Of a stretch of 64,000 nt of DNA, positions 52,508 to 61,214 are shown one piece after another. The notes under the pieces were generated by a model that worked only from the letters and a program-made list of their open reading frames with translations, made no database searches and was not told where the DNA came from. Source of the stretch: Caballeronia pedi (GTDB lineage: Bacteria; Pseudomonadota; Gammaproteobacteria; Burkholderiales; Burkholderiaceae). The position numbers and the translations under genes were made by a program. The stretch spans positions 1 through 64,000 of the forward strand of contig NZ_FCOE02000014.1 in NCBI RefSeq assembly GCF_001544915.2, written 5' to 3'. Position 1 is the first letter of the stretch. The number at the start of each line of letters is the position of its first letter.

Positions 52508-53824
52508 ATGAGCGAACTCCTCTCCTGGGGCCGCTACCCCCGCCTGCCGCAGACCGCGCACGCCGCGTACTGGCGCGACGAGGCGCAGGCCCACTGGCGC
52601 GACGTGCAGGCCGCGCACGGCACGACGCTCGCCTTCGGCAACGGCCGCAGCTATGGCGACGTGTGCCTCGCGAGTTCGGACCACGTCTTCCAGACGCTCG
52701 CGCTCGATCGCATCATCGCCGCCGACTGGACGCGCGGCATCGTGCGCGCCGAACCGGGCATCACCTTCGAGCAGATTCTCGCCCTCGCGGTGCCGCGCGG
52801 CTGGATGCTGCCGGTCACGCCGGGCACGAAGTACGTGACGCTCGGCGGCGCCATCGCCAACGACGTGCACGGCAAGAATCATCATGTGCGCGGCACGTTC
52901 GGGCGGCACGTCCGCGCGTTCGGCCTCGCGCGCAGCGATGGCTCGCTGATCGAGTGTTCACCCGAAACGAACACGGAACTCTTCAACGCGACGATCGGCG
53001 GGCTCGGCCTCACCGGGCTCATCCTGTGGGCCGAATTTTCGTTGATGCCGATCCGCACGAGCCTCATCGATGTGACGAGCATCCGCTTCGGCAAGCTCGA
53101 CGAGTTCTTCGATCTGTCCGAGACGTACGACGCGAAGCACGAATACTGCGTCGCATGGGTCGATTGCGCGAGCCGCGGGCCCGCGCTCGGCCGCGGCATC
53201 TTCATGGCGGGCGATCACGCGATCCACGGCTCGCTCGATGTCGTGGAACGGCCCAAACGCCGCGTGCCGTTCACGCCGCCCGTCTCGCTCATCAACGGGC
53301 TCACGCTGCGCGCGTTCAACGAACTGTATTACCGGCGTCAGCGCAAGCCCATCGAGATTTCGCGCGTCGGTTACGACGGCTATTTTTATCCGCTCGACAG
53401 CCTGCTCGAATGGAACCGCATCTACGGGCCGCCGGGGTTTCAGCAGTATCAGTGCGTCGTGCCGGCGGCGAGCGCGCGCGATGCGGTGCGCGCGATGCTC
53501 GATCGCATTTCATCGAGCGGCACGGGCTCGTTTCTCGCGGTGCTCAAGCGTTGCGGGGACATTCCATCGCCCGGACTGCTGTCTTTTCCGATGCAAGGCA
53601 CGTCGCTCGCACTCGACTTTCCGCAGCACGAGCTGCGCAATTCGCACCTCTTCGCCGCGCTCGATGCGATCGTGCGCAACGCGGGCGGACGCATCTATCC
53701 GGCCAAGGACGCGCACATGTCGGGCGCCGATTTTCGCGCCGCCTATCCTCAATGGCAGCAACTCGAGTCGCTTCGCGATCCGGCCATGCTGTCGCATTTC
53801 TGGAAACGAATGACCGGCTTATGA
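52508..53824 (+). CDS. DprE1-like FAD-dependent oxidoreductase
   Basis: This is a FAD-binding (VAO-type) oxidoreductase of 438 residues that closely resembles mycobacterial DprE1, which oxidises the 2'-OH of decaprenyl-phosphoryl-ribose. Shared stretches are GNGRSYGD, PGTKYVTLGGAIANDVHGKN (His121 for His132), GLGLTGLILWAEF, LEWNRIYGPPGFQQYQ and GGRIYPAKD (Lys400 for Lys418). The residue matching the benzothiazinone target Cys387 is Ala368. It follows the HAD-UbiA gene by 3 bases and overlaps the DprE2-like gene by ATGA. Confidence 0.88.
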   Translation: MSELLSWGRYPRLPQTAHAAYWRDEAQAHWRDVQAAHGTTLAFGNGRSYGDVCLASSDHVFQTLALDRIIAADWTRGIVRAEPGITFEQILALAVPRGWMLPVTPGTKYVTLGGAIANDVHGKNHHVRGTFGRHVRAFGLARSDGSLIECSPETNTELFNATIGGLGLTGLILWAEFSLMPIRTSLIDVTSIRFGKLDEFFDLSETYDAKHEYCVAWVDCASRGPALGRGIFMAGDHAIHGSLDVVERPKRRVPFTPPVSLINGLTLRAFNELYYRRQRKPIEISRVGYDGYFYPLDSLLEWNRIYGPPGFQQYQCVVPAASARDAVRAMLDRISSSGTGSFLAVLKRCGDIPSPGLLSFPMQGTSLALDFPQHELRNSHLFAALDAIVRNAGGRIYPAKDAHMSGADFRAAYPQWQQLESLRDPAMLSHFWKRMTGL

Positions 53825-54561
53825 AGAATATCGTCATCGTGGGCGCCACGTCCGCCATCGCCATCGCCTGCGCGCGCGAATGGGCCGCCAAAGGTGCGCG
53901 CTTCTTTCTCGTCGCGCGCAATCGGGAACGCATGGAACAGGTCGCCGCCGATCTGACCGCGCGCGGGGCGGCTGCGGCCGCAGTGCATCGGCTCGACATC
54001 GACAGACTCGACGATCACGCCGCAATGCTCGCCGACTGCGCCGCGCACATGGATTCGATCGATATCGTGCTGGTCGCGTCGGGCACGCTGCCGGATCAGG
54101 CGGCGTGTCAGAGCGATGCGGCCGTTGCGGTGCGTGAGTTTCACACCAACGCGCTCTCGCTGATCGCGCTGCTCACGCCGATCGCCAACCAGCTCGAAAC
54201 GCAGCGGCATGGCGTGCTCGCCGTCATTTCATCGGTGGCGGGAGATCGCGGGCGTCCGTCGAATTATCTGTACGGCAGCGCGAAGGCCGCGTTGCAGGCG
54301 TTTCTGGAAGGCTTGCGTGCGCGGCTTTTCAAGGTGGGCGTGCATGTCGTCGATATCAAGCCGGGCTTCGTCGCCACGCCGATGACCGCGGGCCTGCCGC
54401 TGCCCGGGCCGCTCGTCGCGACGCCGGAGAAGGTGGCGAAGGATATCGTGCGCGGTATCGAACGGAAGAAGGACGTGCTTTATACGCCGTGGTTCTGGTG
54501 GGGCATCATGTTCATCATCCGCAACGTGCCGCGCTTCGTGTTCAAACGGGCAAGTCTCTGA
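53821..54561 (+). CDS. DprE2-like short-chain dehydrogenase
   Basis: This is a classical SDR of 246 residues. NAD(P) binding is in IVGATSAIAIACARE, and the catalytic triad is Ser138 (VISSVAG), Tyr151 and Lys155 (YLYGSAKAALQAF). The C-terminal hydrophobic stretch before PRFVFKRASL parallels DprE2 (Rv3791), which reduces the keto intermediate to decaprenyl-phosphoryl-arabinose. The 4-base overlap with the DprE1-like gene implies coupled synthesis of the two-step epimerase. Confidence 0.87.
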   Translation: MKNIVIVGATSAIAIACAREWAAKGARFFLVARNRERMEQVAADLTARGAAAAAVHRLDIDRLDDHAAMLADCAAHMDSIDIVLVASGTLPDQAACQSDAAVAVREFHTNALSLIALLTPIANQLETQRHGVLAVISSVAGDRGRPSNYLYGSAKAALQAFLEGLRARLFKVGVHVVDIKPGFVATPMTAGLPLPGPLVATPEKVAKDIVRGIERKKDVLYTPWFWWGIMFIIRNVPRFVFKRASL

Positions 54562-54649
54562 AACCTTGAAGCAGACTCCCCACCTCTTGTCGAGCCCGGA
54601 TTGATGAACAGTGCGACGCACATGCCGATAAATTCGAAAGGACAAGACC

Positions 54650-55906
54650 GTGAGTGAGAATCTCTGTCCGTCGGCTGGCGAGCGCGCCCGCGCGCCTTCT
54701 TCACTCGCTGCCGACATCGTGCTGACGTACTTCATCGTCGTCGTGCTGTTGCTCTACAGGATGCCGGAGAGACTACAGCAAGGCTATCTTTGGGCGGAAG
54801 ACGCTACCGTATTCATTGGGCAAGCGTACAAGTTCGGCGCACATTCCATCCTGATGCCGTACGCGGGGTACCTTCACGTCATTCCGCGACTGGTCGCTTT
54901 TACGTATCGAGCCCTCGGTGCAGATCCGCAGGGAATTGCGATAGCTTTTGCGTGGACGTGCGCACTCCTCACAGCATCGGTCTGTAGCTATCTTTACGCC
55001 ATAGCCGTTCGATATGTTCCGCGCCCCGCCGCGTTCGTGATTGCGCTAGCTCCGGTTCTATTGCCGCACACAGGGGAGAGCTGGCTGAACCTCACCAATC
55101 TGCAATGGACTCTGGGGCCGTTGTTGATGGTCATGTTGCTGGACACGCTGGGACGCGAGCATAGCGACCACCTCTTTGCTCGATGCTTCATCGTTCTCGT
55201 GCTGGCGTTCACTGGGCCATTCAGCGCCATCCTCGTGCCGCTCGCAGTTCCTGGCGCGCTGGTGGCGTCCAGACGCGAGAAGGGACTTCGACGCCTTGCG
55301 CCGTTCTTGATCGTACTCGTAGCAGGCCTCACTCAGTTGGCGATATATAAGTTCGCAAACGACCGCCACCCGCAACACCCGTTATCGGAGTACTTCCACT
55401 ATCCGTGGATCGAGACCTTCCTGAATAACTTCGTGATGGAGTCCCTGTTCGTTCCGCAGGTGCTTCCCGCCACCGGTGACTCGTCGATGTACGCGGCGCT
55501 GGCTACTTTGGTTATATTTTTGGCCTGCGTGCTCTCGCCAGCAGGACGGTGGCGCGCCGTCAATATCATCGCGCTTGCCATGACCGTGGCCCTCTGGATG
55601 CTGGGCGTAGTGAGAAACGATGCCCCTGCGGTCGCAGTGCAGTGGTTCTACGATGGCGTCGCCAGGTACACTTTCACGCCCTTTGTGCTGTGCATCTGGG
55701 CACTCGCAATTGCCGCGGCAAAAAGTCCGCTGAAGCTGTCGCGTTATGTGGCAGTTGCATTTCTCGTGCTTCTATTCGCAAACGGCGCTACGCGGTTCCA
55801 TGCGCCAACCATGCCCTCGAAGATAACCGTTCAGCCGGACGGCGCGTATCTCATCGAAGCTGCGCCAGGCAGCCCCTGGCATACGACAGTGAAGCCAGGC
55901 CGCTGA
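54650..55906 (+). CDS. GT-C-like multi-pass membrane protein (1)
   Basis: This is an inner-membrane protein of 418 residues with about ten helices, from a GTG start with AAGGA upstream. After the first helix comes GYLWAEDATVF, with acidic Glu50-Asp51 at the position of the catalytic motif in GT-C glycosyltransferases that use lipid-phosphate sugars. I cannot name a family. Codon use is visibly less G+C-rich than its neighbours, suggesting separate acquisition. It follows the DprE2-like gene and is a candidate arabinosyltransferase. Confidence 0.6.
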   Translation: MSENLCPSAGERARAPSSLAADIVLTYFIVVVLLLYRMPERLQQGYLWAEDATVFIGQAYKFGAHSILMPYAGYLHVIPRLVAFTYRALGADPQGIAIAFAWTCALLTASVCSYLYAIAVRYVPRPAAFVIALAPVLLPHTGESWLNLTNLQWTLGPLLMVMLLDTLGREHSDHLFARCFIVLVLAFTGPFSAILVPLAVPGALVASRREKGLRRLAPFLIVLVAGLTQLAIYKFANDRHPQHPLSEYFHYPWIETFLNNFVMESLFVPQVLPATGDSSMYAALATLVIFLACVLSPAGRWRAVNIIALAMTVALWMLGVVRNDAPAVAVQWFYDGVARYTFTPFVLCIWALAIAAAKSPLKLSRYVAVAFLVLLFANGATRFHAPTMPSKITVQPDGAYLIEAAPGSPWHTTVKPGR

Positions 55907-56083
55907 TCACTTCTCCTCCGACACGCGCCGCAAGCCTCGTGACAGGTCGAAACTTCGAATTTGATCGAGCCGGGGAATTTTATCGACGCGATGCGACCAA
56001 ACCGTCCGAGGCACATCGGGCGCTCTGCAAGCGCCGGGAAAACCAGTCACCATACGCTGTCGTTACGAGTGAGGAATCAAGAG

Positions 56084-57481
56084 GTGGAATACCTATCGAG
56101 GTATGACTCGGTCAAGAAAACATTGTGGTATGTCAGTCTCGCGATCTGCGCGCTGAGCCTTGCGAGTTACGTCACAATCATCGGCCGCTCGTACTTCTTT
56201 CAGGACGACTTCCAGTTCTGGCCAGTCTACGCGACGATCAAGTTGCCGGAGCTCTTCAATCCCGCGACCAACTTCGGACGCCCCGTCACGCGCGACCTCT
56301 ACTTCTATCTGGTCTCGCATCTGCTGGGCATGGACAGCAGCAACTTCTTCTACTTCAACCTGGCGGTCATCGCCGGGGTCTGCGTATTCATCTACCGGAC
56401 CCTGCGCGGCTTCGGACTCGATCCCTACATAGCCGCCGCGGCAGCTTCGGTCTACTTCTACATGCCGCCGACCATCCCGCACGCGTCATGGATATCGAAC
56501 TCGCAGCACACGATCGCCCATCTGTTTTCGTTCTGGTTCATCTCCTCGATCGTACGCAGCGTCAATGCAGGAAGCTTCCGGATCATCCGCGCGTCGCTGG
56601 TCTACCTGCTGGCGATGTTCTCGAACGTCTCGTCGTTCTTCGCCCTCGTTTTCGTTGGCATATACCTACTTCTTCGCCACCGCCGCACACCGGTTCCACG
56701 ATTCATCCCGGTCATGGCGACGCTCGCCTTGCTGGCTGCGTGCACGATTGCGTGGTCGCTTGCGATTTCCCATAGTGCGCCCGTGTACTACAAGCTCGAT
56801 CTGTCGCTCGGGCACTCGATCATGCGCGCGCGCTACTACGACGACCTGTTGAGCAAGGGCATGATCGGCGCGTGGTATCGACTGCTCTTCGCGGCCATGA
56901 TCGCGCTGACGCTCGCCAATCTCAGGCGCAATTACCTGCTGACGCTCCCGCTGGCGGGCGCTTTCGTCACCGCGTTCGCGATGCTCTTTTTTCTCGGCGA
57001 CCAGCGCACTCTCGGCTATCTGGCGATCCCTTACATTGCGCTGGCGCTCATGCTGTTCAGCAATTACGCCGTCCCGGTTCAACGGGCGGGCGACTGGCGC
57101 TCGCGGAGTCTGTTGTTATTGAGCTTTGTTTTTATTTTCTATTCGACGGAGAACGGCGCGCCGTTTCGCAATGACTTCATGTCGTCGCCGTATGGAGCCG
57201 GCATCAGGGAGGTGCAGAATGCCGTCCGAAACGTTCGGATCACGCACGACACGACATTCTGCTTCGCGCCAGACGAGCCGCCGCAAGATTCGGGTGTCGC
57301 TCACTTCTGGCTTTTCCTCGGCAGTGGAAATGCGTTCTCGCTCATCGATTACGGCGACACCCATGCGCGGCAGTTCCTTTACTACACGGACCCACGTTGT
57401 TCCGCCCCCGACGTGGTGCGTGTGAGCGTCGGCCAGCTGAACTCCATGGTGACGGTGACGGGAATCACGATGCCCAAATAG
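56084..57481 (+). CDS. GT-C-like multi-pass membrane protein (2)
   Basis: This is an inner-membrane protein of 465 residues with about ten helices and a C-terminal soluble part of some 90 residues. The first periplasmic loop has YFFQDDFQFW with Asp41-Asp42, the place of the catalytic acidic pair in GT-C enzymes. I chose the GTG at 56084 because GAGGAA stands 7 bases upstream; the frame is open back to about 55961. The function is inferred from topology and the neighbouring lipid-sugar genes. Confidence 0.6.
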   Translation: MEYLSRYDSVKKTLWYVSLAICALSLASYVTIIGRSYFFQDDFQFWPVYATIKLPELFNPATNFGRPVTRDLYFYLVSHLLGMDSSNFFYFNLAVIAGVCVFIYRTLRGFGLDPYIAAAAASVYFYMPPTIPHASWISNSQHTIAHLFSFWFISSIVRSVNAGSFRIIRASLVYLLAMFSNVSSFFALVFVGIYLLLRHRRTPVPRFIPVMATLALLAACTIAWSLAISHSAPVYYKLDLSLGHSIMRARYYDDLLSKGMIGAWYRLLFAAMIALTLANLRRNYLLTLPLAGAFVTAFAMLFFLGDQRTLGYLAIPYIALALMLFSNYAVPVQRAGDWRSRSLLLLSFVFIFYSTENGAPFRNDFMSSPYGAGIREVQNAVRNVRITHDTTFCFAPDEPPQDSGVAHFWLFLGSGNAFSLIDYGDTHARQFLYYTDPRCSAPDVVRVSVGQLNSMVTVTGITMPK

Positions 57482-57542
57482 TCCCGCTGGTCTGTCGGGG
57501 TGTTAGGATCGCTTGCCCAATGAAATCCCGATTGCGTCAACC

Positions 57543-59798
57543 ATGCTTCGCACACACATCGACGGATCTGCCGCCCGCCTGAACACCGCCCTGCTGTGCG
57601 TCGGCATCCTGGTGCTCGCGCCCGTTCTCGTGCGCGCGCCGCTGCTTCTCGGCCTGCTGATCGCCGACCCGACCCTGCTCTACGGCGGCATTGCGGACGG
57701 TCTGCGCGCCGGCCCTCTCGGCGGCTTCCCGCCCCTTCCCACCATCGACCCGAACATCGCGTTCACGAGCCATGCGCTGGGCCACCGCGCCGCGCTCGAC
57801 GTCCTGAGCGGTCACATTCCCTGGTGGAATCATTTCGAGGGCGTGGGCACGCCGCTCGTCGGAGAAATGCAGGCCGCGGCGCTCTTTCCGTTGACCTGGC
57901 TCCTCGTTCTCAAGAACGGCCAGTTGTACATGCATATCGCGCTGCAGATCATTTCCGGGCTCTCCACCTGGGCGCTGCTGCGCAAGATCGGCTGTTCGAG
58001 GCTCGCGGCCGTCGCCGCCGCGCTGGCATTCGAATTCAACGGCACCAACGCCTGGCTTGCGAACGCGGTCATCAACCCGATTCCCTTCCTCCCGCTTACG
58101 TTGCTCGGTATCGAGATGCTGCACGAGCGGGTCGCGCGCGCGAAGGCCGGCGGCCATGCACTGCTGGCGATCGGCCTCGCCGCATCGCTCTATGCCGGCT
58201 TCCCCGAGGTTGCCTACCTGAATGGTCTCCTGATCCTCGTCTGGACACTCGTGCGAACCGCCGCGCTGCCACACGCCGATCGCTGGATCTTCCTGCGGCG
58301 CGTGGTGATTGGCGGAATCGCGGCGCTCGCGATCAGTGCGCCCGTCCTCGTTCCTTTCTTTGATTACCTGCCGCTCGCCAACACCGGCGGACACGAAGGC
58401 ACCGGTTTCGAATCGATTCATCTGAGTCCGGGCTTTCTCGTCGGCATACTTGCCCCCTACGCGTTCGGCGGAATCTTTCAATTTCCCGAGTACGAAGGCT
58501 TCTGGGGCGCGGTCGGCGGCTATGCCGGTTGCGTGCTGGTCGCACTCGCAGTCGCGGGAGCCACCGGCAGGACTCATCGCGGTTTGCGGATCGCGCTCGT
58601 CGTGTGGGTGTTCGTGACGATCGGCATCTCTTATGGGTTTCCGGGCTCCAGTCTGGTTGTGAAAATCGTGCCGGGGCTGAAGTTGGCCGCCTACTTCCGC
58701 TATTTGCCGCCGTCGTGGGAATTCAGCCTGTGCGTGCTCGCCGGGTTCGCACTCACCGATCTCTCTCGCGAAACCGAGTCCCGCGCGTTCAAGATCGCCG
58801 TCGTGCTCGTCGCGCTGATGGTGATCGCGGCCATCTGGACCACGCGTCGACATGACATGAGCCTGCACGGCCGATTCGCGCTCGGAAATGCGATCTTCGT
58901 CGCTATCACCTTGCTGGCGATGGCCGCCTTCGCGTGGCGCACGCGCACCAGCGAGACGCGACGGCGCGCGATGGCCGCGCTCCTCGCGCTGGAAGCCGTG
59001 GTCTATTTCGCGATTCCCACGCTCAGCAACCCTTCGCGTGGCACCGTCGTGCTCGACGGCGTGTATTTCCTGCAGAAGAACCTCGGGCTGCAACGCTTCG
59101 TGACGCTCGGCCCGGTCCAGCCAAACTATGGTTCGTACTTCGGCATTGCATCGATCAATCACAACGATCTGCCGATTCCGCGAAGCTGGACCGACTATGT
59201 CGAACGGCACCTCGACAGCAACGCGCCGCCGATCCTTTTTACCGGCGGCAGCCGCCAGGATCCCGCCGGGCCATCGGCGGCAGACCAGTTGATCGCCAAC
59301 CTCGACGCGTACCGCCGTGTCGGCGTCCGTTACGTGCTCGCGCCAAAGGATGCGCTCGGTCTGCCGCCGTTCGCATCGCTCGCCCACTATGTCGATGCGA
59401 CGCCCGATGCAAAGCTGAAGGAGGTCTTCGGGGACCGGGTCATGCGCGTCTTCGAGCTCGCGAGTCCCGCTCCCTATTTCAGCGCGCCGGGCTGCACATT
59501 GGTCGCCCATACGCGCAACGATATCAGCGCGGACTGCAACGCCGCCTCGACCCTCACGCGGCTCGAACTCTTCATGCAAGGCTGGCGCGCGACCGTTGAC
59601 AACGAGGCGACGCCGATCGGGCAAACCAGCGAGATATTTCAGCGCGTCGCGTTGCCGGCCGGACGCTCCACCGTCCACTTCGAATTCGTTCCGCCGTTCA
59701 TGAACTGGGCGTGGGCCGCGTTCGTGGCCGGCTGGATGCTGGTCGCGCTCAATTTCGCCGGGCCCTTCACGGCGCGGCGCGCGCGGGCAGCACCGTAG
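57543..59798 (+). CDS. YfhO-like large membrane protein
   Basis: This is an inner-membrane protein of 751 residues with about twelve helices, a large C-terminal extracytoplasmic domain and a final helix. HIPWWNHFEGVGTPLVGEMQ (from residue 91) is the hallmark of the YfhO family, in which several members are GT-C transferases adding sugars to LPS, teichoic acids or lipoteichoic acid. The next genes encode a GtrB/GtrA pair, so it may be the transferase (GtrC role) of a three-part glycosylation system. Confidence 0.75.
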   Translation: MLRTHIDGSAARLNTALLCVGILVLAPVLVRAPLLLGLLIADPTLLYGGIADGLRAGPLGGFPPLPTIDPNIAFTSHALGHRAALDVLSGHIPWWNHFEGVGTPLVGEMQAAALFPLTWLLVLKNGQLYMHIALQIISGLSTWALLRKIGCSRLAAVAAALAFEFNGTNAWLANAVINPIPFLPLTLLGIEMLHERVARAKAGGHALLAIGLAASLYAGFPEVAYLNGLLILVWTLVRTAALPHADRWIFLRRVVIGGIAALAISAPVLVPFFDYLPLANTGGHEGTGFESIHLSPGFLVGILAPYAFGGIFQFPEYEGFWGAVGGYAGCVLVALAVAGATGRTHRGLRIALVVWVFVTIGISYGFPGSSLVVKIVPGLKLAAYFRYLPPSWEFSLCVLAGFALTDLSRETESRAFKIAVVLVALMVIAAIWTTRRHDMSLHGRFALGNAIFVAITLLAMAAFAWRTRTSETRRRAMAALLALEAVVYFAIPTLSNPSRGTVVLDGVYFLQKNLGLQRFVTLGPVQPNYGSYFGIASINHNDLPIPRSWTDYVERHLDSNAPPILFTGGSRQDPAGPSAADQLIANLDAYRRVGVRYVLAPKDALGLPPFASLAHYVDATPDAKLKEVFGDRVMRVFELASPAPYFSAPGCTLVAHTRNDISADCNAASTLTRLELFMQGWRATVDNEATPIGQTSEIFQRVALPAGRSTVHFEFVPPFMNWAWAAFVAGWMLVALNFAGPFTARRARAAP

Positions 59799-59845
59799 CC
59801 CGCTCGGGAGCGGTTCGCGCGAGCACATGTGCAATAATTCCGCAG

Positions 59846-60796
59846 ATGAACATAGGCGATAAACCTTTCCCCCGCATCGCGGTCGTCATTCCTTGCTATA
59901 ACGAGGAAGCCGCCATCGCAAGCGTGGTGCGCGACTTCAAACAGAGTCTTCCGACGGCAGAGATCTACGCGTTCGACAACAACTCGTCCGACGACACAGC
60001 CCGCGTGGCGCGTGAAGCGGGTGCGGAAGTCATCGCGGTGCCTCTTCAGGGGAAGGGCAACGTCGTACGCAGAATGTTCGCCGACGTCGAAGCCGACGTC
60101 TATGTCATGGTCGACGGCGACGCGACCTACGACGCGTTCGCTGCGCCCGCGCTCGTCGATCTGCTGGTCGAAAAGCATCTGGACATGGTCGTCGGCTCGC
60201 GTCTCAGCGACGAGGAAACCGCCTACCGGCTGGGCCATCGCTTCGGCAACGTTCTGCTCACGCGCTGTGCCGCCACCATCTTCGGCAAGACCTTTCGGGA
60301 CATGCTATCCGGATATCGCGCGTTCTCGCGCCGCTATGCGAAGAGCTTCCCGGCGCACTCCGCGGGTTTCGAGATCGAGACCGAGCTGGCCGTACATGCG
60401 TTGAGCCTGAGAATGCCCGTCGCCGAACTGGAGACCGAGTACAAGTCGCGTCTGGAAGGCTCGGAAAGCAAGCTCAACACATACCGCGACGGCTTCCGTA
60501 TCCTGATGACCATTCTGAAGCTGTTCAAGACGGAGAAGCCGCTCGCTTTTTTCTCGTCCGGCTTCGTCCTGTGCGCGGCGCTCTCGGTCGCCCTCGCCAT
60601 CCCGGTATTCGAAACGTTCTTTGAAACCGGGCTCGTGCCGCGCGTTCCGACCGTGATTCTCAGCAGCGGCCTGATGCTCCTGGGCGCGATCCTGCTGATC
60701 TGCGGCATCGTCCTCGATACGGTCACGCGCGGCCGCAACGAGGCCAAGCATTTTGCCTATCTGGCCGTGCCCGCCCTGCGCCGGCAGTCACGTTGA
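59846..60796 (+). CDS. Polyprenyl-phosphate sugar synthase (GtrB/DPM1-like GT2)
   Basis: This is a GT2 enzyme of 316 residues making a polyprenyl-phosphate-linked sugar. The catalytic domain has VVIPCYNEEAAIASVV, AFDNNSSDDTARVA and the DxD pair in VMVDGDATYD (Asp90, Asp92), then FRDMLSGYRAFSRRYAKSFP. Two C-terminal helices anchor it in the inner membrane, as in GtrB. The start at 59846 gives MNIGDKPFPRIAVV. It sits 1 base before gtrA, the standard GtrA/GtrB pairing. Confidence 0.87.
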   Translation: MNIGDKPFPRIAVVIPCYNEEAAIASVVRDFKQSLPTAEIYAFDNNSSDDTARVAREAGAEVIAVPLQGKGNVVRRMFADVEADVYVMVDGDATYDAFAAPALVDLLVEKHLDMVVGSRLSDEETAYRLGHRFGNVLLTRCAATIFGKTFRDMLSGYRAFSRRYAKSFPAHSAGFEIETELAVHALSLRMPVAELETEYKSRLEGSESKLNTYRDGFRILMTILKLFKTEKPLAFFSSGFVLCAALSVALAIPVFETFFETGLVPRVPTVILSSGLMLLGAILLICGIVLDTVTRGRNEAKHFAYLAVPALRRQSR

Positions 60797-60797
60797 G

Positions 60798-61193
60798 ATG
60801 CGTCAGTTCATCCGCTTTGCGATAGCCGGGGCAATCGGCTTCCTCGTCGATTCCGGCGTGCTCTATGCGATGCTCGCTCTGGGCACGGGGCTTTATGTCG
60901 GACGGCTGATCTCGTTTCTGTGCGCGGCCTTCGTGACGTGGCGCATCAATCGCCGCTTCACGTTCACGAAGGGGCATCGGCATTCGGCGTGGCGCGAGTG
61001 GTATGAGTACCTCGTCGCGATGATGTTCGGCGGCCTGTGCAACTACGGCGCTTACGTGCTCGCGATGAGAGCGTTGCCGCACTCGGGAACGGGACCGCTC
61101 ATCGCGGTCGCGATCGGTTCCATCGCCGGCATGTTCGTCAACTTCGCGACGGCGCGGCTGTGGGTTTATCGCCCGGGCAAGAGCCGCTCGTGA
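60798..61193 (+). CDS. GtrA-family membrane protein (with GtrB)
   Basis: This is a four-helix inner-membrane protein of 131 residues, GtrA type: MRQFIRFAIAGAIGFLVDSG at the start, FVTWRINRRFTFTKG in the middle and NFATARLWVYRPGK at the end. It is thought to flip the lipid-linked sugar made by the GtrB-like enzyme just upstream. It is only distantly similar to the other GtrA at 50,437. A 10-bp stem CAAGAGCCGC / GCGGCTCTTG (61178-61187 and 61198-61207) spans its stop codon. Confidence 0.87.
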   Translation: MRQFIRFAIAGAIGFLVDSGVLYAMLALGTGLYVGRLISFLCAAFVTWRINRRFTFTKGHRHSAWREWYEYLVAMMFGGLCNYGAYVLAMRALPHSGTGPLIAVAIGSIAGMFVNFATARLWVYRPGKSRS

Positions 61194-61214
61194 CGGCGCG
61201 GCTCTTGCGCCTGA

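Noticed and set aside
57537..59834. Open frame of 765 codons on the - strand opposite the YfhO-like gene
   Set aside because: It has no hydrophobic segments or family motifs and has the Arg/His/Glu-rich composition of antisense frames. The + strand frame has a membrane-protein pattern and the PWWN-GTPL motif.
61178..61207. 10-bp stem-loop at the gtrA stop, considered as a terminator
   Set aside because: There is no T-run on either strand after the stem. It may slow transcription between the convergent genes, but I cannot call it a rho-independent terminator.
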